Below, piece after piece: positions 36,387 to 44,575 of a DNA stretch of 51,337 nucleotides. The first letter of the stretch is position 1; each line of letters starts with the position of its first letter. The notes beneath the pieces were generated by a model that had not been told where the DNA came from, did no database searches, and saw only the letters and a list, made by a program, of their open reading frames with translations. The position numbers and the translations under genes are program-made. The stretch is from Chloroflexi bacterium OLB14 (GTDB taxonomy: Bacteria > Chloroflexota > Anaerolineae > Anaerolineales > Villigracilaceae): the NCBI GenBank assembly GCA_001567105.1, contig LMZR01000064.1, positions 1-51,337 on the forward strand, given 5' to 3'.

Positions 36387-37765
36387 ATGAAAATAACTGC
36401 TATCTTACTTGCTGCAGGGCAGGGGACTCGTATGAAATCCGCATTGCCGAAAGTGTTGCATCCAGTTGCAGGCAAGCCGATGATTGCTCATGCTTTGCAA
36501 GCCATTCAAAAATCTACAACCGAAAAACCCGTTGTAGTGATTGGGCATGGCGCAGATGAAGTAAAAAAATATTTAGGTGATTCTGCTCAAACTGTTTTGC
36601 AAGAACCACAATTAGGGACGGGTCATGCTGTCATGCAAGCCGAATCATTGCTAAAGGGTAAAACGGATTTAGTTGTTGTTTGCTACGCCGATATGCCTTT
36701 GTTACGCGGTGAGACGTTGCAAAAATTGGTTGAGACTCAAAAAAATAATACAGGTCCAATTTCTATGCTAGCTGTCATTTCAAATGACCCGCGTGGCTTT
36801 GGCAGAATCATCCGCAATGAAAAGAATACAATCCAAGCAATTGTTGAAGAATATGTTGCTAGCGAAGAACAAAAGAAAATTAAAGAATTAAATGTGGGTG
36901 GTTATTGTTTTGACGCTAATTGGTTATGGGATGCGCTCAAACGAATACCAAAGAACGAGAAAAAAGGTGAATATTATTTAACCGATGCTATTGAGTTGGC
37001 AAGCAAAGAAAATTTACCAGTGTTAGCCACAATTATGGATGATGAACAGGAAACCATCGGAGTCAATACGCGTGTGCATTTAGCCGAGGTTGAAACTGCC
37101 ATGCGAAAAAGAATTAACGAAGAACACATGCTAAATGGAGTCACATTCATTGACCCTGCTTCTACATATATTGAAGCTGATGTAAAAATTGGCAAAGATA
37201 CAATCCTTATGCCGAATACATATCTATATGGCAAAACAGAAATGGGTGAGGGAAATATTATTGGACCTAATACCATTATCCGTGATACAAAAATTGGAAA
37301 TGGATGTAAAGTGTTAGTATCTGTATTAGAAGGGGCTGTTTTAGAAAATGATGTAGATATGGGACCATTTGCAAGATTAAGAAAAGGCGCTCATTTAGGT
37401 AATCATGTTCACATGGGAAATTTTGGCGAGGTAAAAGATTCTCGTTTGGCTGATGGTGTCAAAATGGGTCACTTCTCTTATATTGGCAATGCTCAAATTG
37501 GGTCAAATACAAATATTGGAGCAGGTACAATCACTTGTAATTATGATGGTGAGAAAAAACATGCTACCGAAATTGGTGAGGATGTATTCATCGGTTCGGA
37601 TACAATGTTAGTTGCTCCGCTAAAAATTGGCGCAGGTTCACGCACTGGAGCAGGGGCAGTTGTTACAAAAAAAACGTCCCAGATGATACGCTGGTTGTTG
37701 GTATGCCTGCTCGTGCAATTAAGAAATTAGAAAGAAAGAAGAAAAGTAAATCAGTAGACAAGTAG
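36387..37765 (+). CDS. glmU: Bifunctional GlmU (frame broken near the 3' end)
   Basis: Glucosamine-1-phosphate N-acetyltransferase and UDP-GlcNAc pyrophosphorylase, cytosolic, making UDP-GlcNAc for peptidoglycan. The N-terminal uridyltransferase domain begins LAAGQGTRMKSALPKVLHPVAGKPM, with GTGHAV and YADMPLL. From about residue 250 a left-handed beta-helix carries FARLRKGAHLGNHVHMGNF, KMGHFSYIGNAQIG and NIGAGTITCNYDGEKKH, which includes the acetyl-CoA site. At the A8 run 37667-37674 the frame shifts. Adding one A (or removing two) restores NVPDDTLVVGMPAR and a stop at 37763, giving about 459 aa. The present frame instead ends at 37730. Confidence 0.93.
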
Positions 37766-37784
37766 GTCATGCTTGTAGCGTGAC
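37762..37784. repeat. GTAGGTCACG-type element, half copy 3
   Basis: GTAGGTCATG followed by CTTGTAGCGTGAC differs from the left half of copies 1 and 2 by one base. The right half is missing. The element supplies the glmU stop codon (the TAG of GTAG), so it lies exactly at the gene end. Confidence 0.75.
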
Positions 37785-37790
37785 AAATGG

Positions 37791-37850
37791 GAGTGGCTAA
37801 AGAAGAGTGTATTTAAGTACTTTCTTTTTTACCCTTGAAATTAGCCACTC
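37791..37850 (+). terminator. Long-loop inverted repeat between glmU and cdd
   Basis: GAGTGGCTAA (37791-37800) and TTAGCCACTC (37841-37850) are exact complements 40 bases apart. The loop contains a T-rich stretch. It may act as a weak terminator or be a remnant repeat. Confidence 0.4.
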
Positions 37851-37880
37851 TCTAACAAATAGAATTTGCTAGAGGTCTTA

Positions 37881-38288
37881 ATGACAAAAGAAGAAAAACA
37901 ATCACTCATTGATTTAGCCAACGAAGCCCGCAGACGTGCTTATATTCCTTATTCAAATTACCCAGTTGGGGCGGCATTAAGAACAAAGAGCGGAAGGTTA
38001 TACACAGGCGTAAATGTTGAAAATGCCGCTTATCCACAAACCATGTGTGCTGAGAGAGTTGCTATCTTTAAAGCGGTTTCTGAAGGCGAGAAAGAATTTG
38101 AAGTCATTGCTATTGTGACAAATAATGGCGGGGCTCCATGTGGGGGGTGTCGTCAAGTGATGGCTGAATTTAGCTTAGATATGATTGTTTTATTAGCCAA
38201 TGGTGAGGGGAAATTAACCAAGGAAACAACTGTAAATGAATTATTGCCAGATGCTTTTACGCCGAGACATCTTGTGATAGATAAGTAA
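37881..38288 (+). CDS. cdd: Cytidine deaminase
   Basis: A 135-aa pyrimidine-salvage enzyme, cytidine or deoxycytidine to uridine. It shows YIPYSNYPVGAAL, GVNVENAAYPQTMCAERVA (zinc Cys and catalytic Glu) and APCGGCRQVMAEF (two more zinc Cys). Length is standard for the homotetrameric type. The ATG at 37881 follows AGAGGTC; a TTG at 37866 is the only longer option. Confidence 0.94.
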   Translation: MTKEEKQSLIDLANEARRRAYIPYSNYPVGAALRTKSGRLYTGVNVENAAYPQTMCAERVAIFKAVSEGEKEFEVIAIVTNNGGAPCGGCRQVMAEFSLDMIVLLANGEGKLTKETTVNELLPDAFTPRHLVIDK

Positions 38289-38290
38289 AG

Positions 38291-38375
38291 CGTAATTCGT
38301 AATTCGTAACTCGTAACAATCTCCAGTCTCTAATCTCTAATCCTCTAATCTCTAATCCTCTACTCCTCTAATTCC
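38291..38375. repeat. Short tandem repeats before recO
   Basis: CGTAATTCGTAATTCGTAAC-like units (38291-38317) are followed by several copies of CTCTAATC/TCTCTAAT (38327-38375). They fill nearly the whole gap between cdd and recO, so no normal ribosome site precedes recO. Confidence 0.75.
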
Positions 38376-38379
38376 ACCT

Positions 38380-39145
38380 ATGACCGACTTCCGTTCCTTC
38401 CGTGCTTCTGCTGTTGTACTGCGTCATGCAGATTGGGGCGAAGCAGATCGTGTGTTAACTTTATATACCCGCGAACAAGGAATCGTACGAGCATTAGCAA
38501 AAGGGGCAAGGAAAGTTACCTCGCGTAAAGCAGGTCACTTACAACCGTTTACGCACATCACCATTCAACTAGCCAAAGGACGGGATTTGTTAATCGTCAC
38601 TCAAGTGGAAACGATTAATGCTTTTCTGCCATTGCATGATGACTTAAACAAAACCAGTTACGCCGCTTATGTGGTTGAATTGCTTTTGAGATTTTCAGTA
38701 GAAGATGAAGGTGGAAATCCATCTATCTTTAAGTTGTTAACGGATACATTAGAAAGAATCGAAAAAGATTCCGATTCATGGTTAGCCATTCGTTATTATG
38801 AAATGAGATTGTTAGATGCTGTTGGGTTTCGTCCGCACTTGTTTGAGTGTGCCAACTGTAGCAGAGAAATTTTGCCTGAAGATCAATTTTTTTTCATTTA
38901 CAGCAGGTGGAGTGATTTGTCCGCGTTGTGGTGAGGGCTTGCCAAACTTAAATAAAATATCTTTAGAAACATTGAAGTACTTGCGCCACTTCCAAAGGTC
39001 AAGTTATAAAGAAGCCTCACGAGCAAAACCCAGTTATGAGGTCCAAAAAGAAGCGGAAAATCTTATGCAGGGATATTTTACTTATTTGTTGGAACGTCAA
39101 TTGAATACGCCTAGTTTTATCAAAAAGGTTAAATCAAATAATTAA
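38380..39145 (+). CDS. recO: DNA repair protein RecO (frame broken once)
   Basis: Recombination mediator that loads RecA with RecF/RecR. It has an N-terminal OB fold (ASAVVLRHADWGEADRVLTLYTREQG, GARKVTSRKAGHLQPF), a helical middle and a C-terminal zinc site CANC...CPRC. The frame 38380-38934 ends early after a T8 run at 38886-38893. Removing one T joins it to the second frame (FFSFTAGGVICPRCGEG...), giving 254 aa, the usual length. Its stop overlaps the convergent MFS gene stop by three to four bases. Confidence 0.92.
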
Positions 39146-40428
39146 TCTGTTGCGGTGGGAATTTGGATCATCTCTACTTTTTTTTGCCAGAAGAATCTCC
39201 AATACATAAATACTGAAATTGCATAAAGTACGATCGTGCCAACAAAGGCTGGGGCAAACCCATAATTGACTTGTAGCCAGCCACTAACAGTGGGGCTGAA
39301 TGCCCAACCGAAATTCCATGCCATGCTGGTTAAACTTGCGATGGTTGCCCGAGCAGATGGGTCTACTCTTTCCATGACGAAGGTTTGATATACGGGGCTA
39401 CTCATGTTCATTAACGCCAAGCGAATGTAATAACTAGCCGCACCGACCCAAAATATGGGTGAGAAGCCAAGCAGAATTAAGAAAGGAATTGATAAGGCTT
39501 GTGAAATTACAACGAGTTGAATCTTTCCCATTTTTTCAGCCAGAGGCGGGGCAATTAGTAATCCGATGCCCATTGCTAAAGATCCCCATGCAAACAATGT
39601 TCCAATCACAGGGTCGGGCTGATGATGCACATTTCGAAAAAATACATTCATAAATGGCATGATGAGTCCCGCACCAATAGATGTAAGTAACATTGGTAAG
39701 ATAAATTGTGCTAGTAATTTTGGTTGTTTGTTTGCGTATTCAAAAGGCGCAAAAATGATACGATTCGCTTTGGTAATATTTGGAGATTTAATAAATATTA
39801 ACGGCACAATTGCAACGATGGCAAAGATGCCTGAAAATAAAATTGTATTTCCGTATGCTGTGCTATCGGTGGCAGGAATATTTTTTAAGTTGCCAATCCA
39901 AGTGGGTAGGTAGCCTCCTAGCCAACTGCCAACAGATGCCATCGTCATTTGTAAGCCCTGACCAAAACTAAACAAATACGTTCTTTCTTTTTCGTCGCTA
40001 TTTTCCATTAAGAAAGGTGACATGGTGACGCCTGCTAAACTTTGTGCCAAGCCAGAAAGTACATTCATAGAATAGAATGAAAATTCAGTTTGCCAAATTG
40101 ACATAGCAAGAATTGAAAGTGCTAACAATGCACTGGACGAGAGAAGAGATTTTTTTCTGCCCAGTAAATCTGCTAGATACCCCATAGGCAGGGCGGCTAA
40201 TAATGCAACAAAACTAGAAGTGGTAACTAAATTACCAATGAGGGCTTCATCAAAGCCTAAACTTAAAGCATAGAAATTGAAGATTAAACGAAAAATGCCC
40301 ATCACTGCACCAGTGATGATGACGTTTAATAAATAATAACGTGCATTTGGTTTGAAGGCGCGAATGTGATTTCCGTACTCACTCAAAATACGGAAGGGTT
40401 TAAAAATATTTATTTCGTTTTTGTTCAT
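39142..40428 (-). CDS. Major facilitator superfamily transporter
   Basis: A 428-aa membrane transporter with 12 likely membrane segments and the MFS loop motif GYLADLLGRKKSLL between TM2 and TM3. It is probably a drug or metabolite exporter; the substrate is unknown. The start ATG at 40428 overlaps the true stop of the upstream ArsR-type gene (ATGA); a longer open frame to 40503 only reads the regulator out of frame. The pairing suggests that the regulator controls this transporter. Confidence 0.88.
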   Translation of the reverse strand: MNKNEINIFKPFRILSEYGNHIRAFKPNARYYLLNVIITGAVMGIFRLIFNFYALSLGFDEALIGNLVTTSSFVALLAALPMGYLADLLGRKKSLLSSSALLALSILAMSIWQTEFSFYSMNVLSGLAQSLAGVTMSPFLMENSDEKERTYLFSFGQGLQMTMASVGSWLGGYLPTWIGNLKNIPATDSTAYGNTILFSGIFAIVAIVPLIFIKSPNITKANRIIFAPFEYANKQPKLLAQFILPMLLTSIGAGLIMPFMNVFFRNVHHQPDPVIGTLFAWGSLAMGIGLLIAPPLAEKMGKIQLVVISQALSIPFLILLGFSPIFWVGAASYYIRLALMNMSSPVYQTFVMERVDPSARATIASLTSMAWNFGWAFSPTVSGWLQVNYGFAPAFVGTIVLYAISVFMYWRFFWQKKVEMIQIPTATD

Positions 40429-41505
40429 GAAACTTCTTTTTCTAAAAAGGCGTTCAGCTGGTTGTAAACTGCCTTTAGGGCTTGTTGCCGAACAGTGTAA
40501 CAATTATTTTCATCTTCAATTGAAAATTCAACCAAACTTGCCAAGCGTAATTCTTTTAAGTGATGCGTCACTGTGGGGGGGCGTAATTGAAGTTTGCGTG
40601 CAATTTCAGAGGGTGTTAAAGATTCTTTTGAAAGATAAAAAAAGAATCTTCAAACGTGTTGGGTCAGCCAGTGCTTTCAAGGAACGTACTAAACTATCTG
40701 GCACGGTTTCACCAGGAATAACAGACATATCCGCTGGACGTGCGCCAAACATTAGCAACATCGTATCTTTATCAAGTCGCTCGAAGAAAATTAAGGGCGT
40801 AATCCAAAAGGCTGGGGCAATCACAAATTTTGAAGCCTGAAACTCATCTGTCATTTGAACCCCTTGCGATAGTTCAAGGAACAAATCGTCAAACGATAAT
40901 TTGGCAGATAAAGATTTTGCATTCTCCAAACCCGCTTGCAGTACAGGCGCGACGCGTTTTTCTTCTTCCTCAAAAAATGCTTGGTAATAGGCTTGCATGG
41001 CAGAGAGGTAAGCTTCACCAAATTCTTCAGGCTTGCTCCACCAAGTTAATATATTCTCTATAGCATCTACTTTCAACTTATTGTTTCTTTTTTGAAAATA
41101 ATTTAAGAAGAATTCAGCATCTTCGGCTTTCCATTTTCTTTTATTAGCAACACGTAACAAAATATCAGCAAATTTTTGATGTTCTGCCTTTTCTTGCACT
41201 TCATCTACACGGTATAACTTAATCATCCGCTCAGCAGGTGGAATTTGCTTCAACGCCCACAAAGCACTAATAGCATCTTTAGGTGCGGGCAAAGTAGTAA
41301 GCCACTTAAGCGGAAGCCCAATAATTGGGAAGACCTCTTCCAATAATTTGCGCTCAGGCGCGGGGATTCTCGAACGAACCCCCGCCGCATAAGATGGGCG
41401 AATACCAAAATATTCAGATTCGTTCAATACATGCAAACTGATAAACAACTCATACGCCGTGCCATAATCCCAAGTAATTTTTGGAGAAGAATTTTTATTT
41501 GCCAT
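40425..41505 (-). CDS. ArsR-type winged-helix regulator with large N-terminal domain (frame broken)
   Basis: About 359 aa. The first 270 residues are a helical domain of unknown ligand. The C-terminal end is an ArsR wHTH: LADPTRLKIL, then FYLSKESLTPSEIARKLQLRPPTVTHHLKELRLASLV. The frame shifts at a T7 run (plus strand 40634-40640). Removing one T restores the helix-turn-helix and a stop (40425) overlapping the MFS start, while the present frame ends at 40606, before the recognition helix. It probably represses its own operon through the tandem operators at 41769-41800. Confidence 0.85.
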
Positions 41506-41510
41506 GAAAA

Positions 41511-41723
41511 CTATTTTTTCAATTTCCTTCCAAGCGAAATTAAAGTATTGCCCGTATTTTTATCAATTGACTCGCTGAAAGGCGGAATATGCTTAAACAA
41601 AGTTCCTAGCACAATTAAAGCCTGCCCAGTTTGGTAGGTGAATAGCTTTCGTACAGATTTATCTGTACTGCTGGTGGATATAACTTGCTCATCCTTTCCC
41701 TTTTGACAAACAACAGTAGACAT
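41511..41723 (-). CDS. Small protein, first gene of the regulator-MFS operon
   Basis: A 70-aa protein of unknown family. It is polar at the N-terminus, with one moderately hydrophobic stretch (GQALIVLGTLFKHIPPF, about 35-51) and a basic end. It ends five bases before the ArsR-type gene and starts about 65 bases downstream of a strong promoter. I take the second of two adjacent ATGs because AGAGG lies five bases from it. A longer frame from a TTG exists but has no ribosome site. Confidence 0.6.
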   Translation of the reverse strand: MSTVVCQKGKDEQVISTSSTDKSVRKLFTYQTGQALIVLGTLFKHIPPFSESIDKNTGNTLISLGRKLKK

Positions 41724-41768
41724 CATAACCTCTCTTTCTAGCAATGCAAACTTAGGCGAACGACTGAT

Positions 41769-41800
41769 TTAGACAAACATCTAATTAGATAATAATCTAA
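41769..41800. promoter_or_regulatory. Two adjacent 16-base operators
   Basis: TTAGACAAACATCTAA (41769-41784) and TTAGATAATAATCTAA (41785-41800) are 6-4-6 dyads set directly end to end. The second covers the -10 box of the minus-strand promoter and the first lies downstream of it. ArsR-type repressors bind such imperfect dyads, so the downstream regulator is the obvious candidate. Confidence 0.65.
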
Positions 41801-41817
41801 CTTGTTTTGCGTGTCAA
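41789..41817 (-). promoter_or_regulatory. Sigma-70 promoter of the regulator-MFS operon
   Basis: On the minus strand TTGACA (41812-41817) and TATTAT (41789-41794) are separated by 17 bases, close to consensus. The -10 box lies inside the second operator, consistent with repression by steric block. Confidence 0.8.
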
Positions 41818-41914
41818 GCCCCAAAGACCGCCTCTCCCTTAACTTCAAATTGACTCTGCCTTTATAATTTGGTCAAATTCTCCAACCTTACCCTGTTATA
41901 CGAAAGGACGCACC

Positions 41915-42769
41915 ATGGCGCGCAAGGTCATCACCTACACCATCATCAGCTTAAGTTCGCTCTTCCTAGTTTTGAGTTTGGTTGGAATAATTTTAGCTTG
42001 GGCATACAACACCCCAATAACAGAAAAAGCCATCAGCCAGCTAAAAGATATTGATGCACAACTTTCTCAAATTCAAACAGATTTAAGAAGCGCGAAAGAT
42101 GAAGTGCAACGAGCCTTACGAATCATTGAATCCGCAGAAACAGCCTTAGCATCCTTAACACAACAAACACAAGATGCTAGTGATATTTTACAAAACGTAA
42201 ACCAAGCATTAGATGATCAACTCATCCCAGGATTAAAAACTACACGTGCAAGCATAACCGAAGTAAAAACTGTTTTAGAAGATTTACGCACTTCATTAAC
42301 ACAACTTAATTCCTTACCCTTTGTGGAATTAAATATCCCAGGCGATGAGCTAATCACTAACATCATCTCAGGCGTAGATTCATTGGATGCTGAAATCTCT
42401 AACTTGCAAGATCTTGCCCAGCAAGCCTCGCTTTTCATTAGCGATACGTCTTATTTACTAGGCGGAGATTTTCAAGAGACAAAACAAAATTTGCAAGATT
42501 TATCGTTAACGTTGGCAGGCTATGATCAAAAAATAACGGACTGGCGCGAACAAGTGAATGTGTTAATTACTTCTACCCCAAAATGGCTTGATAACACATC
42601 CATTTCATTAACCTTCTTCTTCTTATGGTTTGGCTTTTCACAATTTGGCTTACTTTTGCATGGATTAAGCTTAAAGCGTGGTGATGACCCACTGGCGGTA
42701 TGGCGAGAAACATTTAAAAAAAAACGAATAATAATTAATGATTGGCTGTATAATTTTATCTATCGTTAG
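41915..42769 (+). CDS. Two-membrane-segment protein with long coiled coil, unknown function
   Basis: A 284-aa protein with an N-terminal membrane segment (about 8-30), a long extracytoplasmic heptad-rich region (about 35-225, for example LKDIDAQLSQIQTDLRSAKD) and a second membrane segment (about 230-252), then a basic cytoplasmic tail. I recognise no family. The topology resembles envelope spacer or methyl-accepting-type coiled coils without their signalling domain. The ATG follows AAGGACGC, and the next gene begins 30 bases on. Confidence 0.7.
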   Translation: MARKVITYTIISLSSLFLVLSLVGIILAWAYNTPITEKAISQLKDIDAQLSQIQTDLRSAKDEVQRALRIIESAETALASLTQQTQDASDILQNVNQALDDQLIPGLKTTRASITEVKTVLEDLRTSLTQLNSLPFVELNIPGDELITNIISGVDSLDAEISNLQDLAQQASLFISDTSYLLGGDFQETKQNLQDLSLTLAGYDQKITDWREQVNVLITSTPKWLDNTSISLTFFFLWFGFSQFGLLLHGLSLKRGDDPLAVWRETFKKKRIIINDWLYNFIYR

Positions 42770-42799
42770 ATGAGGTTGCAACGTAGAAAGGTGGATACA

Positions 42800-43774
42800 A
42801 TGGGCAAAAGTAAGAATCCGAATAACAAAGTTGATGTGGAAGGGGATGTATCGGGGAGTGTTGTAATTACAGGAAGTGGCAACACAGTTAATATAAAAAA
42901 ACCTAACTCACCAAAACACGGAGATAGTTGGCAATGGTTTATTATTATTCTTCTAATCATCGTTGTTGCGGTGATTGTATTTAAGCTTTTTTCGTCAGCG
43001 CCATTAAGTGATGTAACTGGTACAAAATCACCAACGCCAGTTGAAGCGACAACCTCGTTGCCAAGCCTAACTGCCAACCCAACAGCTAGCCCCACAGATA
43101 CTGAGACTCCGATTCCGCCTACTCAAACTTCAATTCCAACTGTAACATCTACGCCAACCTTTACCCCAATTCCGCCAGTGCCATTAGGTGAGGATTTGAC
43201 TCAAGGCTGTATTAGTAAATTATGGTCTGCTTACCCTACTACAGTTCCAATGGAAGATAAGGGAAATGGTTGTTGGAAAGAACCCTTACATGCTTTTTCG
43301 GCAGATGATGGCAAGTTAGAATTTTTGTTTGAACGACAAAATGGCGGCGAAGAAATTTATGGTTTGTTTGTGCCACTGCCCATTGAAAAAGGTTCAATTA
43401 CTTTTACTATTCGCCTCGAGGATTTGAGTAACGCCGATTTATTGATGGGGGTATTTTCTCAACCTGAGGTTAAATCTCAGGGGTTGTTGATGATGATGTT
43501 AAACGGTGGCGTAGAGAGCAATGTTTTTATTCGCAAAAATCCAATAACGTATGAAACAATTACTGGCTCAAGGAAAATTTCTCAAGGCAGTGGTTACTCG
43601 ATTACTTTTCGGTTTGATAATTTATCAGTACGTAGTGTAGTTAACCCTGCCGTATTTTTTATTGACCCAATTTCTCTGCCTGCTTCACAAAAATATTTGT
43701 TTTTAGGCTATAAGGGCTTGAATGGGTATTATCGTATTGAAGGTACATTTTTGAATTTTGAGGTGAAGCCATAA
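42800..43774 (+). CDS. Single-pass membrane protein with extracellular beta domain, unknown function
   Basis: A 324-aa protein. The cytoplasmic N-terminus contains VDVEGDVSGSVVITGSGNTV, a short glycine-rich beta motif seen at the start of various Chloroflexi and cyanobacterial signalling proteins. A membrane segment follows (about 46-66), then a Thr/Pro-rich stalk of about 60 residues and a beta-rich outer domain with a cysteine pair (TQGC...NGC). The role is unknown; it may sense or bind at the cell surface. AAAGGTGG precedes the ATG at 42800; an ATG at 42770 lacks a site. Confidence 0.72.
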   Translation: MGKSKNPNNKVDVEGDVSGSVVITGSGNTVNIKKPNSPKHGDSWQWFIIILLIIVVAVIVFKLFSSAPLSDVTGTKSPTPVEATTSLPSLTANPTASPTDTETPIPPTQTSIPTVTSTPTFTPIPPVPLGEDLTQGCISKLWSAYPTTVPMEDKGNGCWKEPLHAFSADDGKLEFLFERQNGGEEIYGLFVPLPIEKGSITFTIRLEDLSNADLLMGVFSQPEVKSQGLLMMMLNGGVESNVFIRKNPITYETITGSRKISQGSGYSITFRFDNLSVRSVVNPAVFFIDPISLPASQKYLFLGYKGLNGYYRIEGTFLNFEVKP

Positions 43775-43848
43775 AAAATAAACATATACTGCTCAAACAT
43801 ATAAATGTAAGGCTAGTTAATAATATTTTCTCTTAAAGGAAACCTATC

Positions 43849-44211
43849 ATGAATCAAACACCTGAAATTCTCTCTGCTTCTAAAAAGTCAAACCGCCCTC
43901 TGATTGCCCTTGTACTATCTCTTTCATCTATCTTTTTTTGTTGTATTTCTTTTGTTGTCAGTAGCCCCAATAATTTTGATGCGTATGTAGCCAATGCACC
44001 TGCTTGGTATATTGCGCAAGCATTAATGTGCCTTGCGGGGATTCTGCCCTTAATTGGTGCCATTCTTGGCGGACTTTCTCTGCGTGCTAAAGAATCCAAT
44101 CGAAATTTTGCGCTTGTGGCATTGATAATCGGTATCCTTGCGTTTATTTTGTCATTGCTTATTCTAGGTTATGTAATGGTATTTGTTGGCGTGTTTGCAG
44201 TGTTCTCATAA
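43849..44211 (+). CDS. Small membrane protein, DUF4190-like
   Basis: A 120-aa protein with three membrane segments (about 15-37, 47-75 and 85-117). The RPLIALVLSLSSIFFCCISF start, the central LIGAILGGLSLRAKESNRNFALVALIIGILAF and the spacing match the small DUF4190 membrane proteins, which have no known function. It has AAAGGAAA nine bases before the ATG. It may form a loose unit with the two preceding envelope genes. Confidence 0.65.
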   Translation: MNQTPEILSASKKSNRPLIALVLSLSSIFFCCISFVVSSPNNFDAYVANAPAWYIAQALMCLAGILPLIGAILGGLSLRAKESNRNFALVALIIGILAFILSLLILGYVMVFVGVFAVFS

Positions 44212-44257
44212 CTTGCTGTAAAAGTAAGCTGTGTAAAACTGTAATCAAGTAAAAACT

Positions 44258-44424
44258 GACTCTTTCGCGGATAAGAACGGATGTGTTCAATCCAAATCCG
44301 TTTTTATCCGTGAAGCCGTTATAAAGTCCGCTGATAATAAACGGACTCTTTCACGGACTCACGGATTAGAACGGACGTGTTTAATTCAAATCCGTTTAAT
44401 TCCGTGAATCCGTTATAAAGTCCG
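44258..44424. repeat. Two-copy imperfect repeat in the gap before glyQS
   Basis: The 362-base gap 44212-44573 holds two diverged copies of a unit of about 75-80 bases (44258-44330 and 44344-44424). Each unit begins GACTCTTTC.CGGA, contains ATCCGTTT and ends CCGTTATAAAGTCCG. Each contains CGGA/TCCG arms able to fold. The rest of the gap is AT-rich with a -10 box at 44520. Confidence 0.75.
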
Positions 44425-44519
44425 TTTATAAAAAAACTCCCAAAAACAAAAACCAACTCTCCCTTAAGTCAGAAACAAAGAGCGTCTTTCTTCTTTCTAC
44501 TTTCCACTTCTCTATCAGT

Positions 44520-44525
44520 TATAAT
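44520..44525 (+). promoter_or_regulatory. Probable -10 box of glyQS
   Basis: TATAAT lies 48 bases before the glyQS ATG. No clear -35 box is visible, and no Shine-Dalgarno sequence precedes the ATG. Confidence 0.45.
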
Positions 44526-44538
44526 CCCCCAAACAAAA

Positions 44539-44575
44539 ATCATAAATCTAAAATCGGAAATCATAAATCTAAAAT
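44539..44575 (+). repeat. 16-base direct repeat ending at the glyQS start codon
   Basis: ATCATAAATCTAAAAT occurs at 44539-44554 and again at 44560-44575, with period 21. The second copy includes the first two bases of the ATG, so the repeat occupies the place of the ribosome site. Confidence 0.85.

Noticed and set aside
37630..37730. GlmU C-terminus as read in the uncorrected frame
   Set aside because: The last 16 residues after the A8 run are hydrophobic and unlike any GlmU, while the neighbouring frame gives the family ending NVPDDTLVVGMPAR.
40429..40503. Longer MFS start adding 25 residues
   Set aside because: The extra codons overlap the true 3' end of the ArsR-type gene out of frame, whereas the ATG at 40428 forms an ATGA overlap with its stop.
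40421..40840. Plus-strand open frame of 139 codons opposite the regulator gene
   Set aside because: It is an antisense shadow of the ArsR-type coding region with no recognisable domain or ribosome site.
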